This document shows, piece after piece, positions 43,895 to 53,664 of a DNA stretch of 64,000 bases. The DNA is taken from the NCBI RefSeq assembly GCF_050947875.1, contig NC_134569.1:264845600-264909599 (forward strand), given 5' to 3'. How positions within the stretch are numbered: position 1 is the first letter of the stretch; the number at the start of each line of letters is the position of its first letter. Under the pieces are notes generated by a model. It worked only from the letters and a program-made list of their open reading frames with translations. It made no database searches and was not told the DNA's origin. The DNA comes from Dermacentor variabilis. Lineage: Eukaryota; Arthropoda; Arachnida; Ixodida; Ixodidae. Both the position numbers and the translations under genes were made by a program.

Positions 43895-44473
43895 TGTCAC
43901 GTAGTAGTGACGGCAAAGAACACAGTAGCAATACCGTGAGTAACGAAACTAACTTGTATTGACCGAACCTGTGCTCACAAAAACAGGCTGCACTTAGAAG
44001 GGTTTGGGTGCAAGCTAGTTGATCATTCATATTTTAAACAGCGCCAAAAAAAAAAAGAAGGACAAGGGAGGACACAGGACAGCGCTCGTCCTGCGTCCTC
44101 CATTGTCCGTGTTTTTCTTTTTTTTTTGGCGCTGTTTTAAATATGACGGCTACACTTAAACCACGACGATAGCAGCGAGCACAGTTGGCGATTGTCGAAA
44201 TCTGATCTGCGGGTCAAGTGCGTCAGCTTTTATATACGAGCCATCGAACGTTCGAGAATAATCGCTGGTGCGTGCGTGCCTTCCACAAAGTTGTACACCA
44301 TTCTCCCATACATGCAATCAGATTGCACAAGGTTCGGCGATGACAGCGGATAAAACGATTGATAACGTTCGAGAAACTTCCGATACATGCGGGCGCGCCC
44401 CGCGCTGAGCGATAACATTTGTTTGACGGTGAAGAGCGGTCACACCAAAAAAGACCAACAAGTACACGTGTCA
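43895..44473 (-). repeat. solo LTR of the Ty3-1 family with a fold-back insertion
   Basis: Same orientation as 3825-4239. Minus strand starts TGACACGTG (44473) and ends ACGTGACA (43895). The flanks GTAT (43891-43894) and CTAT (44474-44477) are a near-match 4-bp duplication. Without the 151-bp insert and one copy of its duplication it is about 417 bp, the same length as its relatives. It is more diverged than the other two copies. Confidence 0.86.
43997..44147. mobile_element. Penelope-related fold-back insertion in the LTR
   Basis: It is flanked by GGCTGCACTTA (43986-43996) and GGCTACACTTA (44148-44158), an 11-bp target duplication with one change. The core is a long inverted repeat (about 44027-44145): TCATATTTTAAACAGCGCC with a poly-A run on one side and the mirrored GGCGCTGTTTTAAATATGA on the other. 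The phrases CAGGACAGCGC and, reversed, CAACTAGCTTGC resemble the 5' arms of the Penelope-like element at 45436, so I infer a severely truncated snap-back copy. Confidence 0.68.
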
Positions 44474-44560
44474 CTATGAAGTCTAGATGTCTGGGCGACA
44501 GCGAAGGCGCCCCTGAATTGCTTATGTTACACAATAAGACGCGCCACTCGACTCCAGAAG

Positions 44561-45130
44561 GTGCCGCACAGGAAACTTACTGAAATGAAGGCCGAAGCCC
44601 ATGAATGTCGATCGGCAAACGTAGAGTTGAAGGAGCAGCTTAAACAGGCAAGGAAGGAGATAATAGGCTTGAAACAATATAGTAGAAGCATGAACCTTGA
44701 AATTCAAGGACTTCCGGTTGCAGCTAATGAGGACCTAGAGAAGGCTCTTGCGGACATTGCAAAATGTCTGGGCACAAGTGTTACTGACGGCGACATTGAT
44801 GTAGTTCATCGTATGCCTTCGAAAAATACGGATAAACCTAATGTTGTAGTAAACTTCGTCTGAAGAACTGCTCGTGAAAAGTTGCTGTCAGCTGCTCGGA
44901 AGAAAACTCTAAAATCAGAGAGGCTGGTATTTGACACAAGCGACATCGTCTACTTAGATGAGCATTTGTGTGTCGAGAACAAGATGCTGCTGGGCAAAGC
45001 TCGAAAGCTCAAAAAGAAGAAAAATTGGAAATACGTGTGAATATGACAAGGACAGTTTTAATGCGCAAAAGTGAGAACTCTTCAATCCTGCATGTTACCT
45101 GTGAGGCTGACCTGGCGAAGGTCGCTTAAG
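44561..45130 (+). pseudogene. LINE ORF1 remnant (FP25K/L1-ORF1-like)
   Basis: The frame 44561-44863 reads ELKEQLKQARKEIIGLKQYS (coiled coil) and MNLEIQGLPVAANEDLEKAL, VVHRMPSKNTDKPNVVVNFV, then a TGA. The frame continues in phase with REKLLSAARKKTLKSERLVF, YLDEHLCVENKMLLGKARKL and WKYV to another stop near 45040. A shifted HVTCEADLAKVA block ends near 45128. This is an ORF1 nucleic-acid-binding protein of a CR1/Jockey-type LINE whose ORF2 is not adjacent. Confidence 0.72.
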
Positions 45131-45435
45131 CGTTTTTCTTATCAGCACATCGACCACGAAAATAGAATGTTGCTTGACAAGTATAACAACTGGAAACATA
45201 CGAATATGACTTCTCTTGTTTGTGTTCTTCGGTATGAATATTTTGACACTTTGACATATAAAACAGCTATTTACTGCTTCGTCATATTATCCCTTGTTTC
45301 TGCCCGCGATGCTAGACTAACCAACAATAAGGTTTGTAAATACCTGTGTGATGGCTGTACTAAGAGAGTATGTAGTGCCTTCTTCCTAGATGTAGATTTA
45401 AAATTTACTGCCTTTTATGCCGTGCCCTGTAAAGT
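45131..45435. other. unassigned 305-bp stretch before the Penelope arms
   Basis: No domain seen. It could be the 3' flank of the ORF1 remnant or more of the inverted Penelope arm beyond recognisable similarity. Confidence 0.35.
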
Positions 45436-45818
45436 GTACAAATTTAACAGGGATAAGCGGGCTAGTTGGTGGTGGTTATTGGAATGCATCATGTAACCGC
45501 ACAAAAACAAGGGACAAAGAAGGAACATACAGGACAGGCGCGGAACTTCAACTAAGGTTTACTCCGGGAAATCTCACATTTATACAAGTATCGTAATCAC
45601 ACTTGCTAATCATCAAACAGCCATCACGTGACGTTGGCATGCGGGCGTGAGTGCCGCAAATTTGCTCGTAAATATTCGAACTCTTTATCGCTCAAAGACA
45701 CTGAAGAGCTGCTTAAGTAGCTGCCAGATTGCATTTTTATACAGTAAGCTTCAAAGATTCCTCGGCTCATTTGTGACGTAAACATCTTCAAGACTTTGGT
45801 GTCGAGGAACCTGGGCGT
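45436..45818 (-). repeat. PLE-1 inverted 5' arm
   Basis: The reverse complement of 45827-45905 joined to 50821-51112, including the start of the coding region (AACAGGGATAAGCGGGCTAG matches the reverse complement near 51110). The centre is a strong hairpin, GGAACCTGGGCGT / ACGCCCAGGTTCC. Confidence 0.85.
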
Positions 45819-45826
45819 CGTAATTG

Positions 45827-45905
45827 CACGCCCAGGTTCCGCGACACCAAAGTCTTGAAGATGTTTACGTCACAAATGAGCCGAGAAATCTTTGAAGCTT
45901 ACTGT
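45827..45905 (+). repeat. PLE-1 direct 5' arm, left piece
   Basis: Matches 53324-53410 of the right terminal repeat (AAGTCTTGAAGATG, CTGTATAAAA). It is interrupted by LINE-C and continues at 50821. Confidence 0.85.
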
Positions 45906-45938
45906 ATAAAATGCAGTAATGCAGTGAAAATGCAGTAA

Positions 45939-46765
45939 GTGGGCACGTCAGCTGGAATCGGATCCGCAATATGGCCAACCCATTTCTTTTTTACGTGCAG
46001 ATACTTCTGTTCGGTGCGGCAACGAAGGCCAGCATATCGCAAGGATTGACAAGCGTCGAAAACTTCGCACATGGCGCTCGAGACAACGCATGCGCACAGG
46101 ATTTCTACAAGGAAGCCTGGACGTCACCGCACACAGCACACTCTACCTCGGCGGATGCGCGTATAAGAACCCCGTTGCGCCCGCTCTCAGTCAGTGGGCA
46201 CGTCAGCAGGAATCGGATCCGCAATATGGCCAACCCATTTCTTTTTTACGTGTAGATACTTCTGTTCGTTGCGGCAACGAAGGCCAGCATATCGCAAGGA
46301 TCGACAAGCGTCGAAAACTTCGCACATGGCGCTCGAGACAACGCATGCGCACCGGATTTCTAAAACGAAGCCTGGACGTCACCGCACACAGCGTACTCTA
46401 CCTCGGCGGATGCGCGTATAAGAACCCCGTTGCACCTGCTCTCAGTCAGTGGGCACGTCAGCTGGAATCGGATCCGCAATATGGCCAACCCATTTCTTTT
46501 TTACGTGTAGATACTTCTGTTCGTTGCGGCAACGAAGGCCAGCATATCGCAAGGATCGACAAGCGTCGAAAACTTCGCACATGGCGCTCGAGACAACGCA
46601 TGCGCACCGGGTTTCTACAATGAAGCCTGGACGTCACGGCACACAGCGCACTCTACCTCGGCGGATGCGCGTATAAGAACCCCGTTGCACCCGCTCTCAG
46701 TCAGTGGTCACGTCAGCTGGAATCGGATCCGCAATATGGCCAACCCATTTCTTTTTTACGTGCAG
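45939..46765 (+). promoter_or_regulatory. LINE-C tandem promoter array (255-bp period)
   Basis: GTGGGC starts lie at 45939, 46194 and 46449, with GTGGTC at 46704, each 255 bases apart. TATAAG begins at 46162, 46417 and 46672, each exactly 32 bases upstream of the next start. The context is TCAGTG, like an arthropod initiator. Each 62-base start unit contains ATGGCCAACCC and ends in TTTTTTACGTG(C/T)AG. Only the last is joined to the ORF1 body. The layout resembles the monomer arrays of mouse L1 promoters. Confidence 0.78.
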
Positions 46766-47555
46766 GTCAGTAACAAATTTTCTACAGTTAAAACTAGTGA
46801 TCCGTGCTTCATCCAGCTGACGTGCCCTCGTAGCTGTTATGTATTTCTTTCTGTTGCGAAAGATTTTCTTTTCTCCCTGTTAATTCTCTGCGGCGATGTT
46901 GAGTCGAATCCCGGTCCTACCACTACGGAACTCTTGGCTCAGTTACGGGATGGTGAGAATAACATTCAGAAGAGACTTGACGGAATCGAGTCAAAACTAA
47001 AAACAGTTGAAGAATCGGCTTCCTTAATTAACTTACCAGCCAGATCACTGGCCTCGAAAAAACTGTGATATGCTTGGAGCGTGAGCTCATAGACTTGGAG
47101 GACCGGAGTCGCCGAAACAACCTGCTTATTTTCGGTGTTCCTGATGATGATGAAACAAACGGTCCTTCAGCGCGTGTGGCGACAATATTTAATGATATTC
47201 TAGGTGTTGAAGCCCGTTCAGTTGAAAGAATACACAGAATAGGACGAAAACAGCACGGTAAAACGCGTCCTGTAATTGTAAAATTTTTCGATCACAGAGA
47301 AAAAATAAATGTGTTAAAGAATTCTTAAAATTGAAGGGCAAATCTATTTCAATCTCGGAAGACTTCTCGGCAGCCACTAGGTACAAAAGGAAAATGCTAT
47401 GGCAGAGTACTTCTGACGCTAGAAGGGCGGGCAAGAAGGTGAAACTTGTTTACGACAAAGCTAAGGTCGACGGCGAATGGTTCAACTGGGAAATTGAACA
47501 GAGAAAGATGGTACTCTCAGGCAGACCCGAAAATGCAGCGGCAGCAAACCAATGA
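46736..47555 (+). pseudogene. LINE-C leader, 2A motif and ORF1
   Basis: The leader begins MANPFLFYVQVSNKFSTVKT and ends at residue 61 in GDVESNPGP (46892-46918) after a hydrophobic FLFSLLILC. ORF1 continues in phase (TTELLAQLRDGENNIQKRLD, coiled coil) to a stop near 47068. LERELIDLEDRSRRNNLLIF, RIHRIGRKQHGKTRPVIVKF and, after another break near 47328, SISISEDFSAATRYKRKMLW follow. So it has two lesions. Confidence 0.83.
46892..46918 (+). other. 2A-like ribosome-skipping motif, LINE-C
   Basis: GDVESNPGP, matching the 2A core D-V-E-x-N-P-G-P. The leader before the break is 60 residues. Confidence 0.9.
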
Positions 47556-47574
47556 ATCGATAAATATGACACAA

Positions 47575-50337
47575 GCGGTTTTTTGTGCTTGAACTTGAAC
47601 ACTCGCAGCATAGTGGGCAAGTCCTCCGAGCTTGAAAGCATAATCCTTGCGTACAAACCGCATATTGTAATTATTACAGAATCATGGCTGCAACCTGATG
47701 TCAGTGACAAAGAAATCGCACCTAACGGCTATAAAATCTTCCGTAAAGATAGAATTTCGCGAGGGGGGCGGGGTCACCATCATTTTCCAGGAATCTTTGC
47801 ACGTAGAAAGGTTGGCAGACATTCCTGGAGTTGAATGTGTCCTCGCAAAAGTGCATACTGTTAACAAAACTTTCATTATCGGGGGATTTTACCGCCCTCC
47901 TAACACAGACAGCAGTTTTAGCGACCAACCTAATGAATTCCTCTGCTCATGCAGCGCTTCAGCCTGCAATATACTACTGGGCGGTGATTTTAATTTTCCA
48001 TCAGTGGTATGGGACGGTGAATTTCCCCAGCCAGGCGCACAAATCGCTGAACCATTTGTTGATCTTTTAATGTATCATGACCTAACGCAATTAGTAAAGC
48101 AACCTACACGCATACATAACGACTCAGAATCTATCGTGCATCTTTTTTTTAGTTAGCAGAAGTATGCTTCCTCAGGTTACGGGACTTAGCGTCGTAAACG
48201 GCATATCAGGTCACAGAATGGTATGTCTTACGATGTGTTTGGGCCATGTCGCTAGGGTTGAGCATGAAAAGCGCTCAGTGCTTGTTTTCTCATGAGCAGA
48301 TGATGTACGCATATTAGATGATCTGGACATATCTTTTTCCAACTTTGTTTCCCTCTCCCAGTCTGCTTTATGCTCAGTAGAGGATCTTTGGCAATACTTT
48401 AAAAATATTGTGTTGCAATGCGTGAATAACTTTGTACCGACTAAAGTAATTACTGTACGCAAAACCTGCCCATGGATAACAAAAGAAATCGTACGCTTGG
48501 AACGAAAGGCGAAGAAGACAAGAAAAGAACTACGGAAGCACCCCTCTGAAAGTCACATGCGCAAACTTTCAGCGCTGCGCACTCATTTAAGCCAAAGCAT
48601 TAAAAAAGCAAAAAACTACTACCACAATGTCACTATGAAGCAATTTCTCCTTTCGTCCCCTGCAAAATTCTGGCGGCATTCTTCTTCAAAATCAAAAACC
48701 GTGCCCACCCTCTGCATTAATGGTGAAACAGTGTCGGAGAAATTACAAGTTGCAGAATCGCTCAACAACTTTTTCTGTTCCGTATTTACAATTGATAACG
48801 GTGAAAAACCCATATTTTCGACATTACAAAGCGTTCCACCTATTAGTAATATTATAATAACGGAAGAAGGTGTTCTAAAGCTTTTACTTAACATTGATAC
48901 AAAAAAATCTTCTGGCGTCGATGCGATACCCAACGCATTCCTCTTCCGGTATGCCGAGAGGTGCTCTAAATTCTAATGTTTGATTTTTAATAAGTCGTTA
49001 CAACTATCCGAGTTGCCTCATGACTGGAAGTTTGGAAGGATTGTTCCAGTGCCAAAAGGAGGAGACTCATCGCTGCTTTCTTCCTATCGACCCAATCCTA
49101 TACTCTGCACATGTTCCAAACTTCTTGAACACATTATCTTTAAACATCTAACAGCTTATCTTGAGCTTCATGGTTTCCTTGACCCCAGGCAGCATGGATT
49201 TCGTAAAGGGCTTTCAACTACTACTCAGCTTTTAGAAGCCATTCATGATTTCGCAGCTATTCTGGATGAGCAAGGGCAAATTGATATAATTTTTTTAGAT
49301 TTCGAGAAAGCATTTGACCACGTATCACACACCAAACTCATGATAAAATTGAAACCTATACTTAAAAATGAGTCCCTTCTTTCTTGGATTCAGGCATACC
49401 TTGCTTCGAGACGACAAACTGTAAACATAGACGGAACACATTCACGTTCAAGACCTGTACTATCCGGAATCCCTCAGGGATCAGTGCTTGGGCCCTTATT
49501 TTTCTTAATTTTCATCAATGATATTGCACAGGAATTGCCAGTTAAAATAAAATTGTTTGCTGACGATTGCGTTTTATATAAAGAAATCCGTAGTCCCGCT
49601 GATCAATCGCTGTTAAATACCTCGCTGTCTACAGTGCAATCATGGTGCAGCACATGGCAAATGAAAATCAATGCGAAAAAAACTGTAGCGATGACCGTGA
49701 CGCGGAAACGACACCCTTCAAACAACCAGTATTCGATCGATGGGCAAATTTTAGACCGCGTGACAAGCTATAAATATTTGGGTGTAGTTATCAGCTGGGA
49801 TTTAAAGTGGAATGAGCACGTGTCATACATAGAAAAGAAAGCCATGCAGAAGCTTGGTTACTTGAGGCTTTGCTTAAGAAATTCACCCTATGAGATACAG
49901 CTACTAGCTTACAAAACTTTCGTCCGCCCGATTCTTGAGTATGGGTCCGTCGGCTGGGATCCACATAGCGATATTAACATAAAAAAGGTGGGAAAAATTC
50001 AGAGAAAGGTGATAAGATTTGTATTCAATTCCTTCAGCCGGTATGCATCGCCAAGTGCTATGCTCGAAACAGCAGAGCTGGTTACCCTGCAAAAACGGCG
50101 ATTTAAAGAACAATTAAAGCACATGTATCTGCTCTATCATGGAAATTGGGCATCGACAAGGACACGTATACCGAGCCTCTAACTCGTCGATCAACTCGGT
50201 CTAGCCGCGCTAAGCAGCTTAAAGATTACTACTGCAAAACAGAAGCCTTTAGAAATTCATATTTTCCCCGAACCATTAGGGAATGGAATGTCTTCCTGCT
50301 GCGGCGGTTGCCTGCGACACCATCGAGTCATTCTTAA
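47575..50337 (+). pseudogene. LINE-C ORF2: endonuclease, RT, C-terminal domain
   Basis: The endonuclease reads LNLNTRSIVGKSSELESIIL, IITESWLQPDVSDKEIAPNG, GGGVTIIFQESL, GGFYRPPNTDSSF and LLGGDFNFPSVVWDG (47583-48156, one shift near 47770). A degraded stretch (48157-48409) covers the SDH region. The linker has KTCPWITKEIVRLERKAKKT. A TAA near 48974 precedes a 400-codon open frame (48980-50182) with QHGFRKGLSTTTQLLEAIHD, FLDFEKAFDHVSHTKL, SGIPQGSVLGPLFFLIFIND and catalytic FADDCVLY (about 49555). IQRKVIRFVFNSFSRYASPS follows, then a shift into EAFRNSYFPRTIREWNVF. Confidence 0.88.
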
Positions 50338-50820
50338 AGCTGCTTAAAGAAATTGTGTAAATGACCGGGGTGCATCCCTGCCGTCCTTTCCTTTTTTTCT
50401 TTTCTTTTCGGCTTGTCCTTCCACATAATTGAACGCACGTGTTTTCTGATGCTTCTGTCACTGCTACACATTTTTACACACTACCACATTATATTTGTCT
50501 GACAGGATGTATGTTTGTAATCGTTTGCCACGCGTGGTATACATATATTATTCTAGTTTACTTTTTCTGTCGGTTATGTGCTTGTCAACTTGGCGCTAAG
50601 AGCAGTTTACATTTTCTTCTGGAATAATTTCACATTGTTAGCGCTAATTGCTACGTTTTCGCAATTGACACGCTGCTTATATTTTCAAATGCAGTGCTAT
50701 TTCATTTTGCTCACGCTTCACACCTTGTATTCAGTCTCGTTCGTCATGTATGTAACCACTCCTGCTTAAGGCCTCTAACCAGAGGCTGGCAGTAATCTTG
50801 AAATAAATAAATAAATAAAT

Positions 50821-51055
50821 CTGGCAGCTGCGTAAGCAGCTCTTCAGTATCTTTGAGCGATAAAGAGTTCGAATATTTACGAGCAAATTTGCGGCACTCA
50901 CGCCCGCATGCCAACGTCACGTGATGGCTGTTTGATGATTAGCAAGTGTGATTACGATACTTGTATAAATGTGAGATTTCCCGGAGTAAACCTTAGTTGA
51001 AGTTCCGCGCCTGTCCTGTGTGTTCCTTCTTTGTCGCTTGTTTTTGTGCGGTTAC
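50821..51055 (+). repeat. PLE-1 direct 5' arm, right piece
   Basis: Nearly identical to 53416-53658 (CTGGCAGCTGCGTAAGCAGC ... GTTACATGATGCATTCC). It contains a short palindrome CAGCTGCGTAAGCAGCTC and a TTGTATAAATG promoter-like phrase. Confidence 0.86.
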
Positions 51056-53385
51056 ATGATGCATTCCAATAACGACCACCAACTAGCTCGCTTATCCCTG
51101 TTAAATATGCTACTTTATAGTTCAATGGGCCCTGTTCTTCCAGCCTTTCTATGTGTGAATTCGAGTGCTACCCTTGTTAGTTTAGCGGCCATCATCGGTT
51201 GTCGTGCGCGTGTGTGTGCCTTCGCCCTGAACCATCGGCTCGTCCTTCCGGAAATTGTTCTCCTCTTCTACCCGTGCACTCCCTCAAAAAGGCATTCTAC
51301 CAGGATGATGAAGATACTCGGGTCTGAACTATGGAGGCAAGTGCGACATATTCAAGGATGCCTGCGGGTGCTCGTAGCGTCCCAAGTGGACGGAATCCAG
51401 AACATTGAAGCCTTGTACAGAAGGTACTCTCGCGAATGTAACCATTTTACCGAACTTCTGTGGTCCCTGTGCCTTCCAGCGCTCCTCGATTGGGCAAAGG
51501 TTCGAAAAAAGGTAGATGTGTCTCCAGGAAAGGCTTCCTATATTGGACACTGCAATGTGCGAAAAAGTGTTGATTCGGTCTTATCTAAAGGACCTAACTT
51601 CTGTATTCAACCCCAAGAGTCCCCGGTCGAGTACCTATCTATTGTCAAGAACATTGCAAGACGCGCGCCCGAGGATGAAAAAGGCCTATGTATTTCAGAA
51701 GGGGTAAACTCACTAGCAGTGAAGCGGTCCAAGCAGGACCAGCAGCGAGATGTTAAGCGAACTGTCGAGTACCTCAAGCAGAATGATCTGGCTTTAATGA
51801 TTTCTGATAAAGAAGGTAGTTTCACGGTTTTACCAAATTCTTTATTCCGTCAGAAAGCGAGGGAGGCTGTCGCAAGAAATTTTTCCATCAAGACGTGCAC
51901 TGCCGCTAAGCTAAAAAAGCTAGCGTTGGGTCTGTGTGATAGGTGTAACCTGAAAAATCTTGGTTTGGGTATCAAGGGTGCGAAGAACAGAGCGCTTAGC
52001 ATTTTCTTCTCCGCGAAAACGCATAAAGAAGGCATTCCTTTCCGAGCCATCGTATCGGAACGTGACACGTGGCAGGGGACGGTCTCTAAGTGTCTGAAGA
52101 AACACTTGCGCTTGCTCAGATTTGAGGACCCGCTCATGATAAGGAATTCTGTGGAGCTTATCGCATTTCTTCGTGATCATGAAGGCTCGAGGGAACCGTT
52201 GTTTTCGTTTTCCATTCATGTGATTGACCTGTTTTATTCCATTCCACAAGAGATATTGCTATGCGCCATTAGAGATTCCATTGATGACTACGGCCCTGTG
52301 GCCTTCCAGAACGCATGTGGTGTAAGGGTGGACGACTTTTTAGAAATTCTTCATTTTTATCTGGCATCGACCATCGTTAATTTCGAAGGAAAGAACTTCG
52401 TCCAAAAGCGCGGAGTGTGCATTGGTTAATGTATTGCCCCATTATTAAGTGACATATTTTTATCGTATTGTGACAAGCGAATTGCTGAACGCATTGACAC
52501 AGCCTACTCGGCTAAGATTATTAGATATGTTGACGATTATGCCATTTTTTAAAGGGGTTGGGGAGGGAGGCGGCTCATCTGCAGTAGAGCGTGTTCTTGA
52601 AATTTTCCGAGAAAGCGCGTTTGGGTTGAATTTCACCTTCCAGTTGCCTACACATGGAAGCCTGCAGTTCCTGGACATTTTCATTATTATTGCTGGAACC
52701 CATGCGTGCGGGAGGTATCAGCCTCGATCAAAAAAAAGGTATTTTAAACTACCAGTCAGCTCATTCGAAGCTCGTAAAAAGGGGAATTGCAAAAAACTGC
52801 CTGCGTGCTGCTCTTGATAAGTCCTGCCAGCATGAAATGCGACATAGCGTGTTCTTACAGTTGAAAAGACTGCTCAGCGCAGGATTTCAACATGATAAGG
52901 TCACCTCGGTGCTAGAAACCCTTGCCAAGGAAGCGTGGGGCCCATGAGAGCTCCGCCCAAGCGTAGAGCCGCAACGTCGTAGACCTGTTGCCATCCCGTA
53001 CTACCACCAAATCTCCCACCGCCTCAAAAAGGTGGCCGAAAAATGTGAAGTACCGGTGGTTTTCACGGCGCCCAAAAAACTGGCCGGCATGTGCAGCATG
53101 GTGCAGGGTAAGAACAAAAGAAATGAATGGCATATCAAGCACGTCGACAGGTTCGTCCCATGCAGAATAGGGGTAGTGTACCAGATACCCCTCTCTTGTG
53201 GCAATAGCTACATAGGGCAGACGGGACGGTGCCTAAACGTCAGACTGCAGGAGCACCGCGCAGGAGTAGAAGGATTGGCGGGGGGTGGAAAATTGGCTGA
53301 CCATTGTCGCCACTGTCGTAATTGCACGCCCAGGTTCCGCGACACCAAAGTCTTGAAGATGTTTACGTCACAAATGAGCCGATAA
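51056..53385 (+). pseudogene. PLE-1 Penelope-type RT with GIY-YIG endonuclease
   Basis: The frame opens at 51056. After an N-terminal region (ASYIGHCNVRKSVDSVLSKG) it holds IFFSAKTHKEGIPFRAIVSE, the motif A equivalent VIDLFYSIPQEIL, and RGVCIG followed by TAA at 52427-52429. In phase beyond are CIAPLLSDIFLSYCDKRIAE and the catalytic RYVDDYAIF (about 52530-52556). Another stop follows, then a shifted thumb region. In 53032-53385 the endonuclease reads VVYQIPLSCGNSYIGQTGRC (a diverged GIY...YIG pair) and LNVRLQEHRAGV, then C..C..C clusters. At least three lesions. Confidence 0.88.
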
Positions 53386-53664
53386 ATCTTTGAAGCTTAC
53401 TGTATAAAAATGCAATCTGGCAGCTGCGTAAGCAGCTCTTCAGTGTCTTTGAGCGATAAAGAGTTCGCATATTTACGAGCAAATTTGGGGCACTCACGCC
53501 CGCATGCCAACGTCACGTGATGGCTGTTTGATGATTAGCACGTGTGATTACGATACTTGTATAAATGTGAGATTTCCCGGAGTAAACCTTAGTTGAAGTT
53601 CCGCGCCTGTCCTGTGTGTTCCTTCTTTGTCCCTTGTTTTTGGGCGGTTACATGATGCATTCCA
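53310..53664 (+). repeat. PLE-1 3' terminal repeat
   Basis: Direct copy of the 5' arm (45827-45905 plus 50821-51060), ending CATGATGCATTCC. It overlaps the end of the coding region. Confidence 0.86.

Larger units (their letters stand above)
45939..50820 (+). mobile_element. LINE-C: 2A-bearing CR1/Jockey-like LINE with four promoter units
   Basis: A 4.9-kb element inserted in the PLE-1 5' arm. It starts at GTGGGC and has three complete 255-bp promoter repeats and a fourth start unit. ORF1 with 2A (46736-47555), ORF2 (about 47575-50337) and an (AAAT)n tail follow. PLE sequence resumes with CTGGCAGCTGCG. Bases 45906-45938 repeat ATGCAGTAA-like phrases that belong neither to PLE-1 nor clearly to LINE-C. 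Confidence 0.9.
45436..53664 (+). mobile_element. PLE-1: Penelope-like element with palindromic 5' arms, split by LINE-C
   Basis: The right end (about 53310-53664) is a terminal direct repeat of 45827-45905 plus 50821-51060. The left end adds an inverted copy (45436-45818), giving head-to-head arms around CGTAATTG. The coding part (51056-53385) has a Penelope-type RT and a GIY-YIG endonuclease. Inverted-plus-direct terminal repeats are typical of Penelope elements. Without LINE-C it is about 3.3 kb. Confidence 0.87.

Noticed and set aside
44561..44863. A viral FP25K-like gene
   Set aside because: The domain is shared by LINE ORF1 proteins and by LINE-E next door (36684-36891). No other viral sequence is present.
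45939..46765. Tandem repeats as a CRISPR-like or satellite array
   Set aside because: The period is 255 bases with no spacer variety, the DNA is eukaryotic, and the array is joined in frame to LINE-C ORF1.
50821..51060. Hammerhead ribozyme in the Penelope terminal repeat
   Set aside because: Some Penelope elements carry one. By eye I found only loose matches (for example TTTGATGA and GAGAAATC) and no complete CTGANGA plus GAAA core with pairing stems. A covariance search would decide.
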